NCBI GenBank assembly: GCA_916700875.1
Contig: CAKAKS010000062.1
Location: forward strand, 9,311,873-9,375,872
DNA length: 64,000 bases
Source: Sebastes aleutianus
Lineage: Eukaryota > Chordata > Actinopteri > Perciformes > Sebastidae
Direction: 5' to 3'
Of the stretch, positions 1 through 11,400 are shown piece after piece. Made by a program: the position numbers and the translations under genes. The stretch's first letter is position 1, and each line of letters opens with the position of its first letter. Below the pieces are notes generated by a model. The model was given only the letters and a program-made list of their open reading frames with translations, was not told where the DNA came from and searched no databases.

Positions 1-126
1 ACTTGGTCATGTCTAGAATGCAACCCACAAGTTGCGAAAACGTGCAACTCTCATGAGACTCGCTGGCCGATGACCTGTCCTAACCATAACCATCTCGCAA
101 GAGTTTACCTTCTAGCCTACTTTGTG

Positions 127-310
127 TTTAGTGCTAATTAGCAAATGATAGCATGCTAACATTCTAAATTAAGATGTTAGACATGGTAAAAATAATATCT
201 GCTCGGTATCTGCATGTTAGCATACCGACGTTAGCATTTAGCTCAAAGCACCACTGTGCATAAGTGCACCCTCACAGAGCAGCTAACATGACTGTAGACT
301 CTTAGCATCA
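127..310. repeat. fish interspersed repeat fragment
   Basis: AT-rich stretch with the phrase 'tagcatgctaacattctaa' and 'gttagcatttagctcaaagc'. The same run of phrases recurs at 24950-25135 in this window, so this is a dispersed repeat copy downstream of pdgfb. Confidence 0.6.
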
Positions 311-1921
311 GTTTAGCTTCATTTGTCTGTTGCTCATCACGTGTTGACATTCATTGGCCCAGTGAGAGGTTCTCTGAATAGCATATCGCACATTTCATGA
401 GAAAACTATATGGCCTTTTGGAAGCTAATTCATGAATATAGAAGGGGAAACTGGTGAAAAGGAATAAAAACACAAAACAAAGTAGATTTAAGCACATTAG
501 CTTCTTATACCCATATGAAAATAGCATTAGGTGGCAAAGTTATCACAAACATTTTGTTTTTTCATCATATCTCATAATAAAACAGACTCAGAATCAGTAA
601 CAGTTGTAAGTTTGCATGAAGAACGTACAAGCCATGTTTTTCAATAACTTAAGATGTTTGGCTGATTATGGATTATTGGACACAAATAGCATCACCAGTG
701 TGTTTCTACATGTTGTTACTAATGGAAATATAAAAGGACACAAAAACATTTGCAATGTGTGGCTTTTTGCTCTCCTTTGAAGTGACTATTGATTTACTTG
801 TTTTGACCCTTTTAGTTTCCTGTAATGGAAATGTCAAAACCAATGTGTTGTAGATTAATAAAACAAATACAGTTGGGGCACTTGAAGAAAAATGTGTTGT
901 AGGTAGGTTTTTCTTTCCCCTCCTCCCGGAGTGTAAAAGGAATGTGATTGTTTCAGTGGAAGAGAGACATGTCTTTATCAAATAGAGAAACAGATAAATG
1001 CGTCTACATGAGTATTGAGATGCATGACACAAGTGACACAGAAGTTAAACACTGCATGATCCTGGGAGGACACAGAAAGTTTTGATCGTTTTTCTTTAAA
1101 AATTCTGTCTTTCTTTCTTGTTTGAACCACCCAGTCATCATGAGGCATTGTTACATATCTCAACCACATTTTCTTTGCAGTATTTGTATAAAAAAAAGTT
1201 AATCCACAGTAATGGCAAAGATAAATAAATAAGAAACATAGCACAATGTCAGGTCACAGGTGTAACGCTATCACCTCGTATTCAGATAGCACCTTTTTAT
1301 TCACGCCTGTGATGAGATTTTGAAATGCAACATTTTACGTTTTTGTTCTCTGATCACATCTGTGTAATTCCAGTGTTTGCAATGAGTTAAATATAATTAA
1401 ATACGGTTAAAGAGAGACCATCGTTGTTTTACGGAGCTAATAAATGATATCAGGTAAATCTACACAGCTTTACCTTCCCAATACTGAGCCCCTCAGTATG
1501 TGGAAATACTGCTCATTTTAGTCACTTGTTGTTGCAGATGATTGTCTTTAAGATTATCCAATTACAATACAACAGATTTTTCAATGACACAAAAGAGTTA
1601 TGTCCATTTAATGTCCATTTTTCCACCACATGCACTTTGTTGTCCATATGATTGTGGTTATCAAAGAAGTCTTTCAGCAACAAACTTTGTCATTTAAACC
1701 CCATAAAGACTCAGTTCTGTCAACATGTAAGTGCAGTTTCTCTCTGTTGATATCAAAACAAGGGTTCAAGAAGAGTTTTGAAATTGCACTATTGTCCACA
1801 GCTCTACAGCGATGCAGTTTCAGTCCCACCACAGGTTCTGTTGCCTCTTTGGGTGCCACTTGTTACTTCATACCAGCAACTGTCGTTGTAGAGGCAAGCG
1901 TTCTCTTGACAAGGTCCACCT
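311..1921. other. gene-free AT-rich flank 3' of pdgfb
   Basis: No splice-consistent exon or recognisable protein on either strand. Short frames (for example 706-1032 and 1630-1974) are low complexity or hydrophobic and overlap one another. Part may be distal 3' UTR of pdgfb. Confidence 0.45.
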
Positions 1922-2125
1922 TTTATTTATATTCCATTTTCTTCTTACCCTCCTCTTACTCCACACGGGTGTAGCTACAGGGTTCACCAGACAGTCATTA
2001 GTAGTGTTACGGAGGAGATCTCACAGGACGAGCAGGTTACTGACAAGTGAATAAATACTTATATGAAGGGAGTCACTCTGCTTCACCTCTGGATCCACGA
2101 AATACACCAAGTTTACTTTGTGTCC
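1922..2125 (-). other. pdgfb: candidate 3' UTR exon of pdgfb
   Basis: Exon 7 ends in a good donor just after its stop, so a further non-coding exon is needed. A plausible acceptor (cgccctcag) ends at 2126 on the minus strand, and an AATAAA-type signal lies near 1922-1927 (TTTATT on the plus strand). Exact ends cannot be fixed without transcript data. Confidence 0.28.
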
Positions 2126-2318
2126 CTGAGGGCGAAACATAGAAAGACATACTTTAAACTGCATACATACTGGCACAGTGAAACAAATATAAAGTACATT
2201 TATAATTTGTAAATAGAAATATTACATTCAGTTATTCAAAACTGATAGGTACACAAATTAACTAATTTTTCCTTTATTATCTAAATATTCGGTGGACTCA
2301 CCTGGCTTTACTTTAGCT

Positions 2319-2452
2319 CTACATTAGCATTGCTCTCATAGCTGCCTTGCTGATTCGTTTGCGATTCTTCCTCATCCTTTTCCTTGGACGGGCTGGGGGT
2401 CTGGGGCCTGCTGGAGCGGATGGCTGTCGTGTGGTAGTCGTAGATGTTGTCG
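2319..2452 (-). CDS. pdgfb: pdgfb coding exon 7 (basic retention tail and stop)
   Basis: Acceptor tttgacag. The frame dictated by exon 6 (G plus CG) runs 43 codons to TAG at 2319-2321. It contains RPRKRMRKNRKR, a basic cluster placed like the heparan-sulfate retention motif of human PDGF-B. A strong donor (CCAG|gtgagt at 2301/2302) lies only 17 nt after the stop, so a 3' UTR exon follows, as in the human gene. A second frame across this exon is also open but does not fit the upstream splice phase. Confidence 0.85.
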
Positions 2453-5400
2453 CTGTCAAAATAGGATTTACATTTTATTAAATTTACCAAAAATCATTGA
2501 CTTTTTTTCTTGTCGGTCTGTGGTAAGGCCTTTACACACCGGGGGGCGTGACGAATAAACGTCATGAAAAGGCGGAATACTAACTTGTGGATTTTATATG
2601 TCTAGGGCTTTTATTGTGAAAGGTAAGAGCGGAAGGAGTGGATGTGATCTGCGCTGCCTTTGTCAAGGTTGAAAAGAGTAATAAAATCTGCCGTCCTGGT
2701 TCGGACTACGGAACCTCCGTGTTGTAGTTTTATAAATATAGGCGCAACTCAACTGGTTCTGCACAACTTGATTGGTTGATGCCTTATTCGCGGTGTGAAA
2801 GCTCTGAAAATCCGCCATGTTCCAAAAAAAAATAAATTAAAAATTAAATATTTAATAAATAAATACAAATATTGTGTAATATTCACGTTTTGTGTTAAAG
2901 TATTCATGACGAAAACAACAGTCCAAAAAAATATGTTGACATGTGAATTAATCCCATGAGAGAAACGCCCCCGGTGTGTGACGGCCTTTATTATGAGTCA
3001 AAATGTAGTTAATGGAATTTTTCTTTAAGCACATAATTTTATTCTGACATGTTACTAAACGTTAGTATTTTTATTTTTGTCTTTTTTTAACCCATAGTTT
3101 TCAATAATGTCTCTTACCTGGTTTCTGTGTTGTTGTTTGCAGATGATGGTGATGTTTACCATGCAGGTGATGTTGGCTCTCCGTTTCCTTTTCTTTCTGC
3201 CTTTCATCCTCTTCACGTTTCATCTGCTGCTGTCTCAGTATCTCCTTCTCTTGGTCCAGCCTCTTGTGGAGAAGTAGAAGCTCTTTTCTCTCCTGCTCCA
3301 GTTTTTCCTCCTCAATCTGTAAAATCCTCACCTCCTCAGGAGTATCATTGTTTCTCCGTCTCGCCTGTTCTCGAGGCTCTGGATTTGGTTCTTTGGTCGG
3401 TCGGAACCTGCTCCCAACTCTATCACTGGGCGCCTCAGTAGGACTGAACTTAGCTTCAGGAATCTGAGTAACAGGGTGAGAGGAACCACTCGTGTGGCTC
3501 TTTGAAAGTTTGGATTTGTTGTCTTGCCACAGTGGACTGTGTGTTTGCGTGCCTTCGTCCCTGCTACTGTTTCCCTTATTAACTTTCCCTTCAGTGCTGT
3601 TGAGCAGCAACCCATTCCCACCTTCTGCCAACTTGTTCTTTACCTCGACGCCAACATTATCCACTGAGGAAACAGTCTTGTTGCCTTCAGAGACCCCCCC
3701 ATTCTTCCTCTCCACATTCTCAGTTTGGTCTGTAGTCCCAATGAGCCTGGTGCCGTTATGTGCCCAGTGTGGAGCAAAAAGAATAGCCTCTCCAGTGCGA
3801 GATGTGTCCTCCCCGGTCAGGCTGTACCCTTCTCCGGGCTGAGTGAAGGTGTCTCCTCTGGGGCTCCAGTGCTGCTCCAGGAGATCCTCCAGGCGGGCCC
3901 TCTGGTTCTGCTTCAGCTCATCCCACTGATGGAGTTCATCCTTGGAGTGCACCTTGACCTTTGATAATAAAATTAAATAAAATTCAATTCAGCTAAATCT
4001 CAGTTTAGTCCATTCATGCTCAACCAAAATGTTAATCCTGCACATTCATTCAAAGTACCAGTGACAAAAGACGGAGACGTTATTGAGTAGATAGATCATA
4101 AACATGTTGTGTTCTAGCCATTTCTATGACATTCGCACAAAATTAGAATAACATTTATTAAGTATTAATACTCAAATTCACCCAAATGTAAAATAGCATT
4201 TATACTGTACCTGTCCGTGTCCGAGTGTCTGGTTTCGATGCTGGTGGTTATGCTGTCTGCGAGATGATTTTTTCTTGGGCACTGGGGGACGTGGCGCAGG
4301 CTGACATCGACACTCCACATGATCGACCACTGACACCACAGCTTTAGCGTACGTAGGTCTTTTATTGACGTACTCAATCTTCATGACCTAGAGAAGTTGA
4401 TAATAGTGGATAACTCTGAGTATAACATAAACACAGCGCAGCATTTCTGGGATTTTGTAGACGTGTGTGTTTAGAAATTTGTGTGCTGTATGTTTCAGTG
4501 TTTGTGGTTGTTTACCTGCAAGTATCTGGTGTGTGTGACGACGGGGACGCACTGCAGGCTCTTGGTGTTGCAGCAGCCAGAGCAGCGCTGCACCTCTACG
4601 CAGGGCGGCCATAACAGGAAGTTGGCGTTGCTGCGGTCCAACATCGCCCTGGTGACCTCCACCACCTCTGTACGAACTTTACACAGAGCCTGCTGAGCTG
4701 GCTGGGCATCTGAGGGATGAGATATGAGTGTGAGCATGGATGGATTATGAAACAATGGGCTCCTGAGCACAGACGTAAAGTTATTTTGCATCTCTTTATG
4801 GTTATTTTGCATCATTTTGTGGTCATTTGGCGTCTCTTTCTGTGACATTTTGCAGGTGAAGCCCAGGGGGCCCCCTGACCCCTTGGCCCCTGGGGTTTTC
4901 TGTCTCTTTGTGGTCACTTTGCATCTCTTTTTAGTTATTTTGCATCTATTTTAGTCATTTTGCATCTCTTTATGGTCATTTTGCATCTCTTTTTAGTAAC
5001 TTTGATTCTCTTTATGGTAGTTTTGAATCTATTTGTGGTTGTTTTCTGTTTCTTTGTGGTCACTTTGCATCTCTATTTAGTAATTTTGCTTCTCTTGATG
5101 GTAATTTTGCATCTCTTTGTCGTCATTTTGTGTCTTTATGTAGTCACTTTTTATCTCTTCATAGTTGTTTTTGCAGGTCTTTTTGTCATTTTGCATCTCT
5201 TTGTAGTCACTTTGTGTCTCTTTGTGGTCATTTGGCATCTCTTTCTGTGACATTTTGCAGGTGAAGCCCAAGGGGGGCCCGTGACCCCTTGGCCCCTGGG
5301 CCTGTGCCCAGTAGGCCTGTTCAGTAATCCATCCATGAGTGTGAGTATGACTGGTTGTACTATTAGCATTAGTATTCATCATTCTAATAACTATACTTTT

Positions 5401-8400
5401 ACTCTATTTGATTATTAAGGCAACTTAAATCACCGACTTTAGAAAACCGACTCTTCCCTTTGTGTATGTTTTCGTTGAACCAATAAGTAAAAGACAAGAA
5501 TCGAAATGCACATGGGACTCCTCATGATTTGCCACAGAAATCTAAACTCTCCCAAGTTGCTAAGAAATGAGCGTGCAGCAAATATGAGAGACCTAATTAC
5601 TTTTAAATCCGTGAAGCTTACCCATTCATCCACAGTGAATCACCTAGCTTGTTTGCATGTGTATTTATGGGATAGCGTGATAAGAAGTACTCGCCATTTA
5701 AGCCCAATTTTCCATTTTGTACAATAATTACTTATGAATTATGCAGCTCACCTACACCTATCCTCCATTAGCATCCACTACCGCCTGTTTCTAGCTGTTG
5801 TAGAGCAGAAACAAGTAGCAGGATTATAATGTGAAACTCATGCATTTCAAATGCAATCAGATTTATAATTATTAATATTGGTCTGCTACACCAAAACCTG
5901 AAGGAATTTCATTCCACAAAGCTTCACTGTTCAATTAGACAGTTCCGTTTGACACATAAAAGGACACATATAGAAGTTATTGGGCATAGTTTACACGATG
6001 ATTAATGTAGGGCCATTAGTGTCGCCTCATGCTCGAGGGAATCCCACAAAGTCACCCAGAATGTTGTAGATTGGTGTCCAGTAATTCAGACATCTGCTTT
6101 ATCATGATAGCGAAAAAAAAAAAGGTTAATGGGAAGAATTTTACCGTGTCACTAAAGCCATACTTGTCACATCAATCAAGTCGGGAGGAAGGGGGGGTCT
6201 GAACACACCCGCAGCGATCCACTAATGAGGATGGAGTACTTTTACATTCATGGGGAAAATCAGGAATCCTCCATGTCAGCACTACTACCTTCTATTAACT
6301 CATTTATACGTATGAATACACACAGATGTATCATCACAAACTGGCAGCCAAACCATGAGAACGATTCTTTTAAGATCCAAAGAAGAGTAATAGCAGTGAC
6401 GTCTTTCTATTACAATAAATTCACATCTTGCACGCAACAAGAAACCAATGGCACTGTGGGGGAATAGAAGAGGAAGGAGTGGGGCTTAGCTCACCGAGGC
6501 TCCTTGGTATCCTATGACCTCCATTGGCTGCAGAAATCCCGTCCTCCTCATCTGAGACAAAACAATAAACAAACAGCATTTGACTTATGTAAACACGGCA
6601 ACTGGTTTATGAATGGTCTGTTTTTGGCATTGTGTATATATTTTATTCTAAGGCCTTCTAGCGCCCTCTGCATGTATAGAGATAAAACCGGAGACCTCGC
6701 ATGTGGACCGGAGAGGGAGAAACAAAGAGGGTGTGGGGGTAGTTGATGTCACATATATGTGTGCTTATGAGCATGCACATGTAGAGAGAGACAAATAGAG
6801 ACCTAGCTTAAGTAATTGTTGCACTGTTATAATTCTTACTTTGTGTTTTTTCATGTGTGTTTCTTATATTATGTTTTCTCCCTGCTCCTTCTTACTCCAT
6901 GTGTTTGTCTGAGTTGGTTTTATTACTGGTGATGTTTACTTGTCACAATTAGGGTAGAAAAGTAGCAACTTATTGTTGTCATGTTAGTTTTCAGTTCAAC
7001 ACATTTTATGTATTATTTAGTGAACTCTTGGTTACAATTGTCTGGCATTATAATATAATCAGTGCCGTTTTTGCTTGATTACAAAGCATTTTGCACTTTA
7101 TTTTGAAAGGATACTCAGAAGCCGAAAGGTTGTACAACGTTCTCAAACACCCATACAGCAACATGTAATCCTACTAAGTAATAATACATAATGATAACAC
7201 TGTATGTGGTAATGCACTTTGTGCAATGAAAAGCAGGCAATTTTGTTTTCATGAAGTTGTTGCCTACATATTTGATACTTTCTGACATAACCACGTTCTA
7301 AACTATGTTTCCAAAATATAATCTTTATGTTTTTGTAATAAATGAGCTCCAGATACAGAAAATTAAGAATTCCACCAGTGTTATGGCTAGAAATACTGTT
7401 ACTGGTCTGCCAAATTCAACCCAGTCCACAGAATTGTTTTTTGGCATTGTACGTTTCTGCAAACCACGGGATACATTGAATGTCGACGTTTCTGAACCAG
7501 AAATATGTTTCATAAATACGTTTAATATCAGCCTCATATCACGCTTGCGAAAACGCACATGGTTAATATTGTGAAATGATTGGTTAGGTTAGGTTTAGGC
7601 GACAAAACTACTTGTTTAAGGTTGGCAAAAACATCATGGTTTGTGTTTAAATAATAACGTAACAATGTAACATAGCAACGTAACATAACACAACAATATA
7701 ACATATCACGACAATATAACATAACAACATAACATAACAACATAACATAACAACATAACATAACAACATAACATAACGTAATATAACGTAACATAACGTA
7801 ACATAACAGTGTAACAACATAACGTAACATAAAGACATAAAATAATGTAACGTAACGTAACAACGTAACGTAACAACGTAACGTAACAACGTAACGTAAC
7901 AACGTAACGTAACAACGTAACAATGTAATGTAACAAAGCAAAGCAGCAACGCAACGTAGCAATGCAACGTAACAACGTAATGTAACAATGTAACGAGCGC
8001 AAATAAATAACGGTCCTTGGCGGACTTTCTTACTCTTTTTCTTACGACGTTCATTGTATCCGTGGGAAGGTTTAGGCATGAGATTAAAAATGGTTTAGGA
8101 AATTTTAGTTAGCTCCATTTAGTGATAACGTTGAAAATGGTTCTGTTTACATGAGTATTTAAGATGTTGTTAAAGTTAAAATAAGGACATGGACAGAATG
8201 TAACTGTATAAGGATCCATTATAGCACCTCCAATAGTGAGTCTGGTTCCAGCGTATGTATAAACAGTAATATCAGAATGGTCTTTACCTACGGAGTCAGT
8301 GAGCAGCAGCAGCTGAAGGTCCTCTATGGAGGAGATGGGACTGTTTCTAACCAGCTCCACCAGGGCTGCAGGCAGAGGCTCCCCCTGAAACACACAAGTA

Positions 8401-11400
8401 TATATACATTAATATAAGAGACCAAAGAGATAAGATACTCTAGACTGTCTTAGAACATGGTTATAGGAGAAAGGGAAAAGGCATGTAACCGTCTAGAACT
8501 TTTTTTTCAGCAGTGCACTTGACTATAATAATAGCTATCTGAGAATTTTCCACCCTGTATTCATCCTGCATCAGACATTACAGAGTTTTCCAAACAGTTC
8601 CTCTGAGGAAATGGAAATAAATCTGCAGCACATCTGTAATAACCATTTCACAAGTGTTTCGGTGTGTGTGTCTCCTAGAAAGAGGAACAAATAGGTGATC
8701 AAAATGTAAACAAAATGGTATCCCTTCTATCAAAAACCAAATCCCAAGATTGGAAACTCAAACAAAGACTGATCTTTGTCTTAAAGTTTATAATGCTTAA
8801 AGTTTACAATGCTATCTGGGGCTGTGAGGGGTTTGTTTACATCAGAGACGACACAAAATGCAGATTTTGGCAATGAAGGAATATATCACTCCGTGCAACG
8901 GTATGACTCTTTTATGTGTTTTTAATAGTTTTTGGAAGACAATGGCGTTTTATGGCATTGAGGCTATAAACAGTATCAGGTTGTTGCTCCACAGGAAATA
9001 CTTGATAGTAGGAAAAATTCATTTCTGGTTTAGTTTTTCTCTTTGTTGACAATAACAAAAGGATAAGATAGCACAAACCTTGCATGCATTTGATCAAATA
9101 TTTCAATACCACCACACCAGAAACCAAGCAACAGCTCTACATTGTGATTCTATGGACTGACTGTGGGTTTAACCCCCCTGGTCATTAATGGGCAAGAGGG
9201 GGAGTATTAACCAAAGCGGACACACAATGGTCACTAAGAGCAGGGTGAATGACTATTGGCGTTGTGTCTTCTCATCTGCTAACATTTAGGGGTCAAAGGA
9301 GCCAGGAAGGAGTCAGGAAGTGGGGGAAGGAGTGATACGGAGAAGAAGGGAGGTGCATCTGAAAAAGAAAGACGGATAATAGATGAATAAAAGACGGGTT
9401 AAAATGGACGAGGATCAGACGTGGGTCGAGACACTTCCTCACATCAGTTTAAATGCTGTGGATGTGCTTCATTTGCTCTGCCGTCTCACGGCTTGATGGA
9501 ACCAATGGAGATGATCTCAATGGAGCAAATGTGGTCTGGATAGTGATAGTGTTCACCGTCTTATAATTATCCACATTTAAAATATACAACATATGAAAGG
9601 TTGCACATTTAAACTTTTTATTTTAAAATACAGCTTAATATTAGAATGTGAGTCCAGTCCAGTAAACAGCGTGTACGTTTCCATTCAGGTTCTGCAGAGT
9701 ATAATGATTCCCAACGGGAAGCAGGTTTTAGCCAAAGGAAGCAGCCATCCATGCATGGACATGTATTCTCATCCTGCCTGTACTATACACCAACGACTTT
9801 CCCACATTGTTGGTTGGCTTTTCAGAGAGTCCAATTATACTGCGGGGAAATGCCTGCTGTATTACCCACACATCTCTGCTGCAGAGCTGTCGTTGCCCCC
9901 AAGGAGTCATCATCATCATCACGATGATTTCTTCCCTTCGCCAAACGGAGCGAACCCGCCTGCTCGGCTAATTGTGTCTGATGTTAATTATAGGATGTGT
10001 GCCTTTGTTCGCAGTGGTGCCTGCTGTCATGCCGATTTGTGTCTAAGCAGGAAATGATAAATAAACATTTTGGTTCTGATAAACAAAACAGACGTAAACA
10101 ATTTCAAAAATCCACAGACAGAATGTGTAAACACGCATTGATAATGTTCAACGTGCAACTATGGGATGGAGATTATAATACGTATAATATATCAAGATTT
10201 TAGGGGAATTTCATATGACCTGTATTTAGGTATACAACAGCATAAAAGAATGATATCAGTGAGCAACAGCAGCTCCCTGCTCATTATGAATGAGACAGCT
10301 GTTTTACAGGCAAACTAAGGATGGGACAATATAGTATTATTTATATAACATATTTTGATGATTATCCGGATAATATTATGAATCACAATTATTTTGGCCA
10401 AGATAATCATGACATGAAATTTTCATATCGTCCCATGCCTATTAGAAACTTTATTATATAACCAAACGGCTCCCTGTGTTGTCATACAATAACATTCCTC
10501 TTTTAATATCATGAGGATTCAGGTTGTCCTGTATACTTTTTGTTAGGGCTGAAACTAACTAACGCTTATTTTCATTGTCGATTAATCTGTTAATTATGTA
10601 GGGGATAATGTACAGAGAGCCGGTAATTGTTGTGATATAAACCCAGATAGAGCGATGCTGACGCGAAGCAGAGGGGTTTATTTCACAACAATGACCCGCT
10701 AGCTGTGCATAATCCCGCTTATTACACGGCTACGTACTTAAGAAATCAGTAATTTGACACAAAAACGGTTCGTCAACATCAGAACTGCGCCCATAGCAAC
10801 AGTCTGTTATACATAGCAACGGTCTGCTATAAAGAAATAACTGACCGTAGAATGCTGTGATTGACCAATCAAAATTGAGTATTCAACATAGCCATGTAAT
10901 AATGTATCATTTAATCGTTTAGTTGTTTGGTCAATAAAATGTCAGAAAACGGTGGAAAGTGACGTCACAAATGACGTCCTCAAATTTCTTGTTTTGCCCA
11001 CAACTCATACATATTCCATTTACTGTCATAGAGGAGTAAAGAAACCAGAAAATATTCACATTTAAAGAAACTGACTTCAGATTTTTCTAACTTTTTTTCT
11101 GAAAGAATTACTCAAACCGATTAATCCATCGTTGATAACTGATCGTTACAGCTCTTTTGCCATTTCACATGGTCCGAAAAACATTTTTTTTCGACATAAT
11201 CCAGCACTTATCATCTGAAGCCAGCTCCCATCCCCTGAAGGTCTGTTGGACACATTGAGGAATGCCAGGTACAGGCCGCGGCTGCAGTTGGCAGGAGGAG
11301 GAGAGAGAACATCTAAGTCGTACATAATTAGGGGGTCGAGTTTGCTGCCGGCGCAGCAGCAGCAGCAGCAGCACACGTGTGAGGTTTCACATGTAGCCGC

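Noticed and set aside
2308..2490. Alternative open frame across the last pdgfb exon (acidic, ends NANVELK)
   Set aside because: It needs a different splice phase from the one fixed by exon 6. The chosen frame gives the basic retention-type tail expected of PDGF-B.
4211..4709. Identity as PDGF-A instead of PDGF-B
   Set aside because: CKVRTEVVEVTR, SNANFLLWPP and EVQRCSGCC match the B chain; PDGF-A has TRTVIYEI and EVKRCTGCC.
4495..4917. Longer form of the PDGF exon reaching to 4917
   Set aside because: The extra part is minisatellite intron; the acceptor at 4710-4712 and phase to exon 3 fix the exon start at 4709.
7534..8079. 181-codon minus-strand frame, hydrophobic Tyr/Leu/Val/Cys-rich
   Set aside because: Direct translation of the AACGT/AACAT satellite; similar products appear in all three minus frames.
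11355..11373. CAG trinucleotide run as a coding polyglutamine tract
   Set aside because: Only about six units within pdgfb intron 1, without a supported exon.
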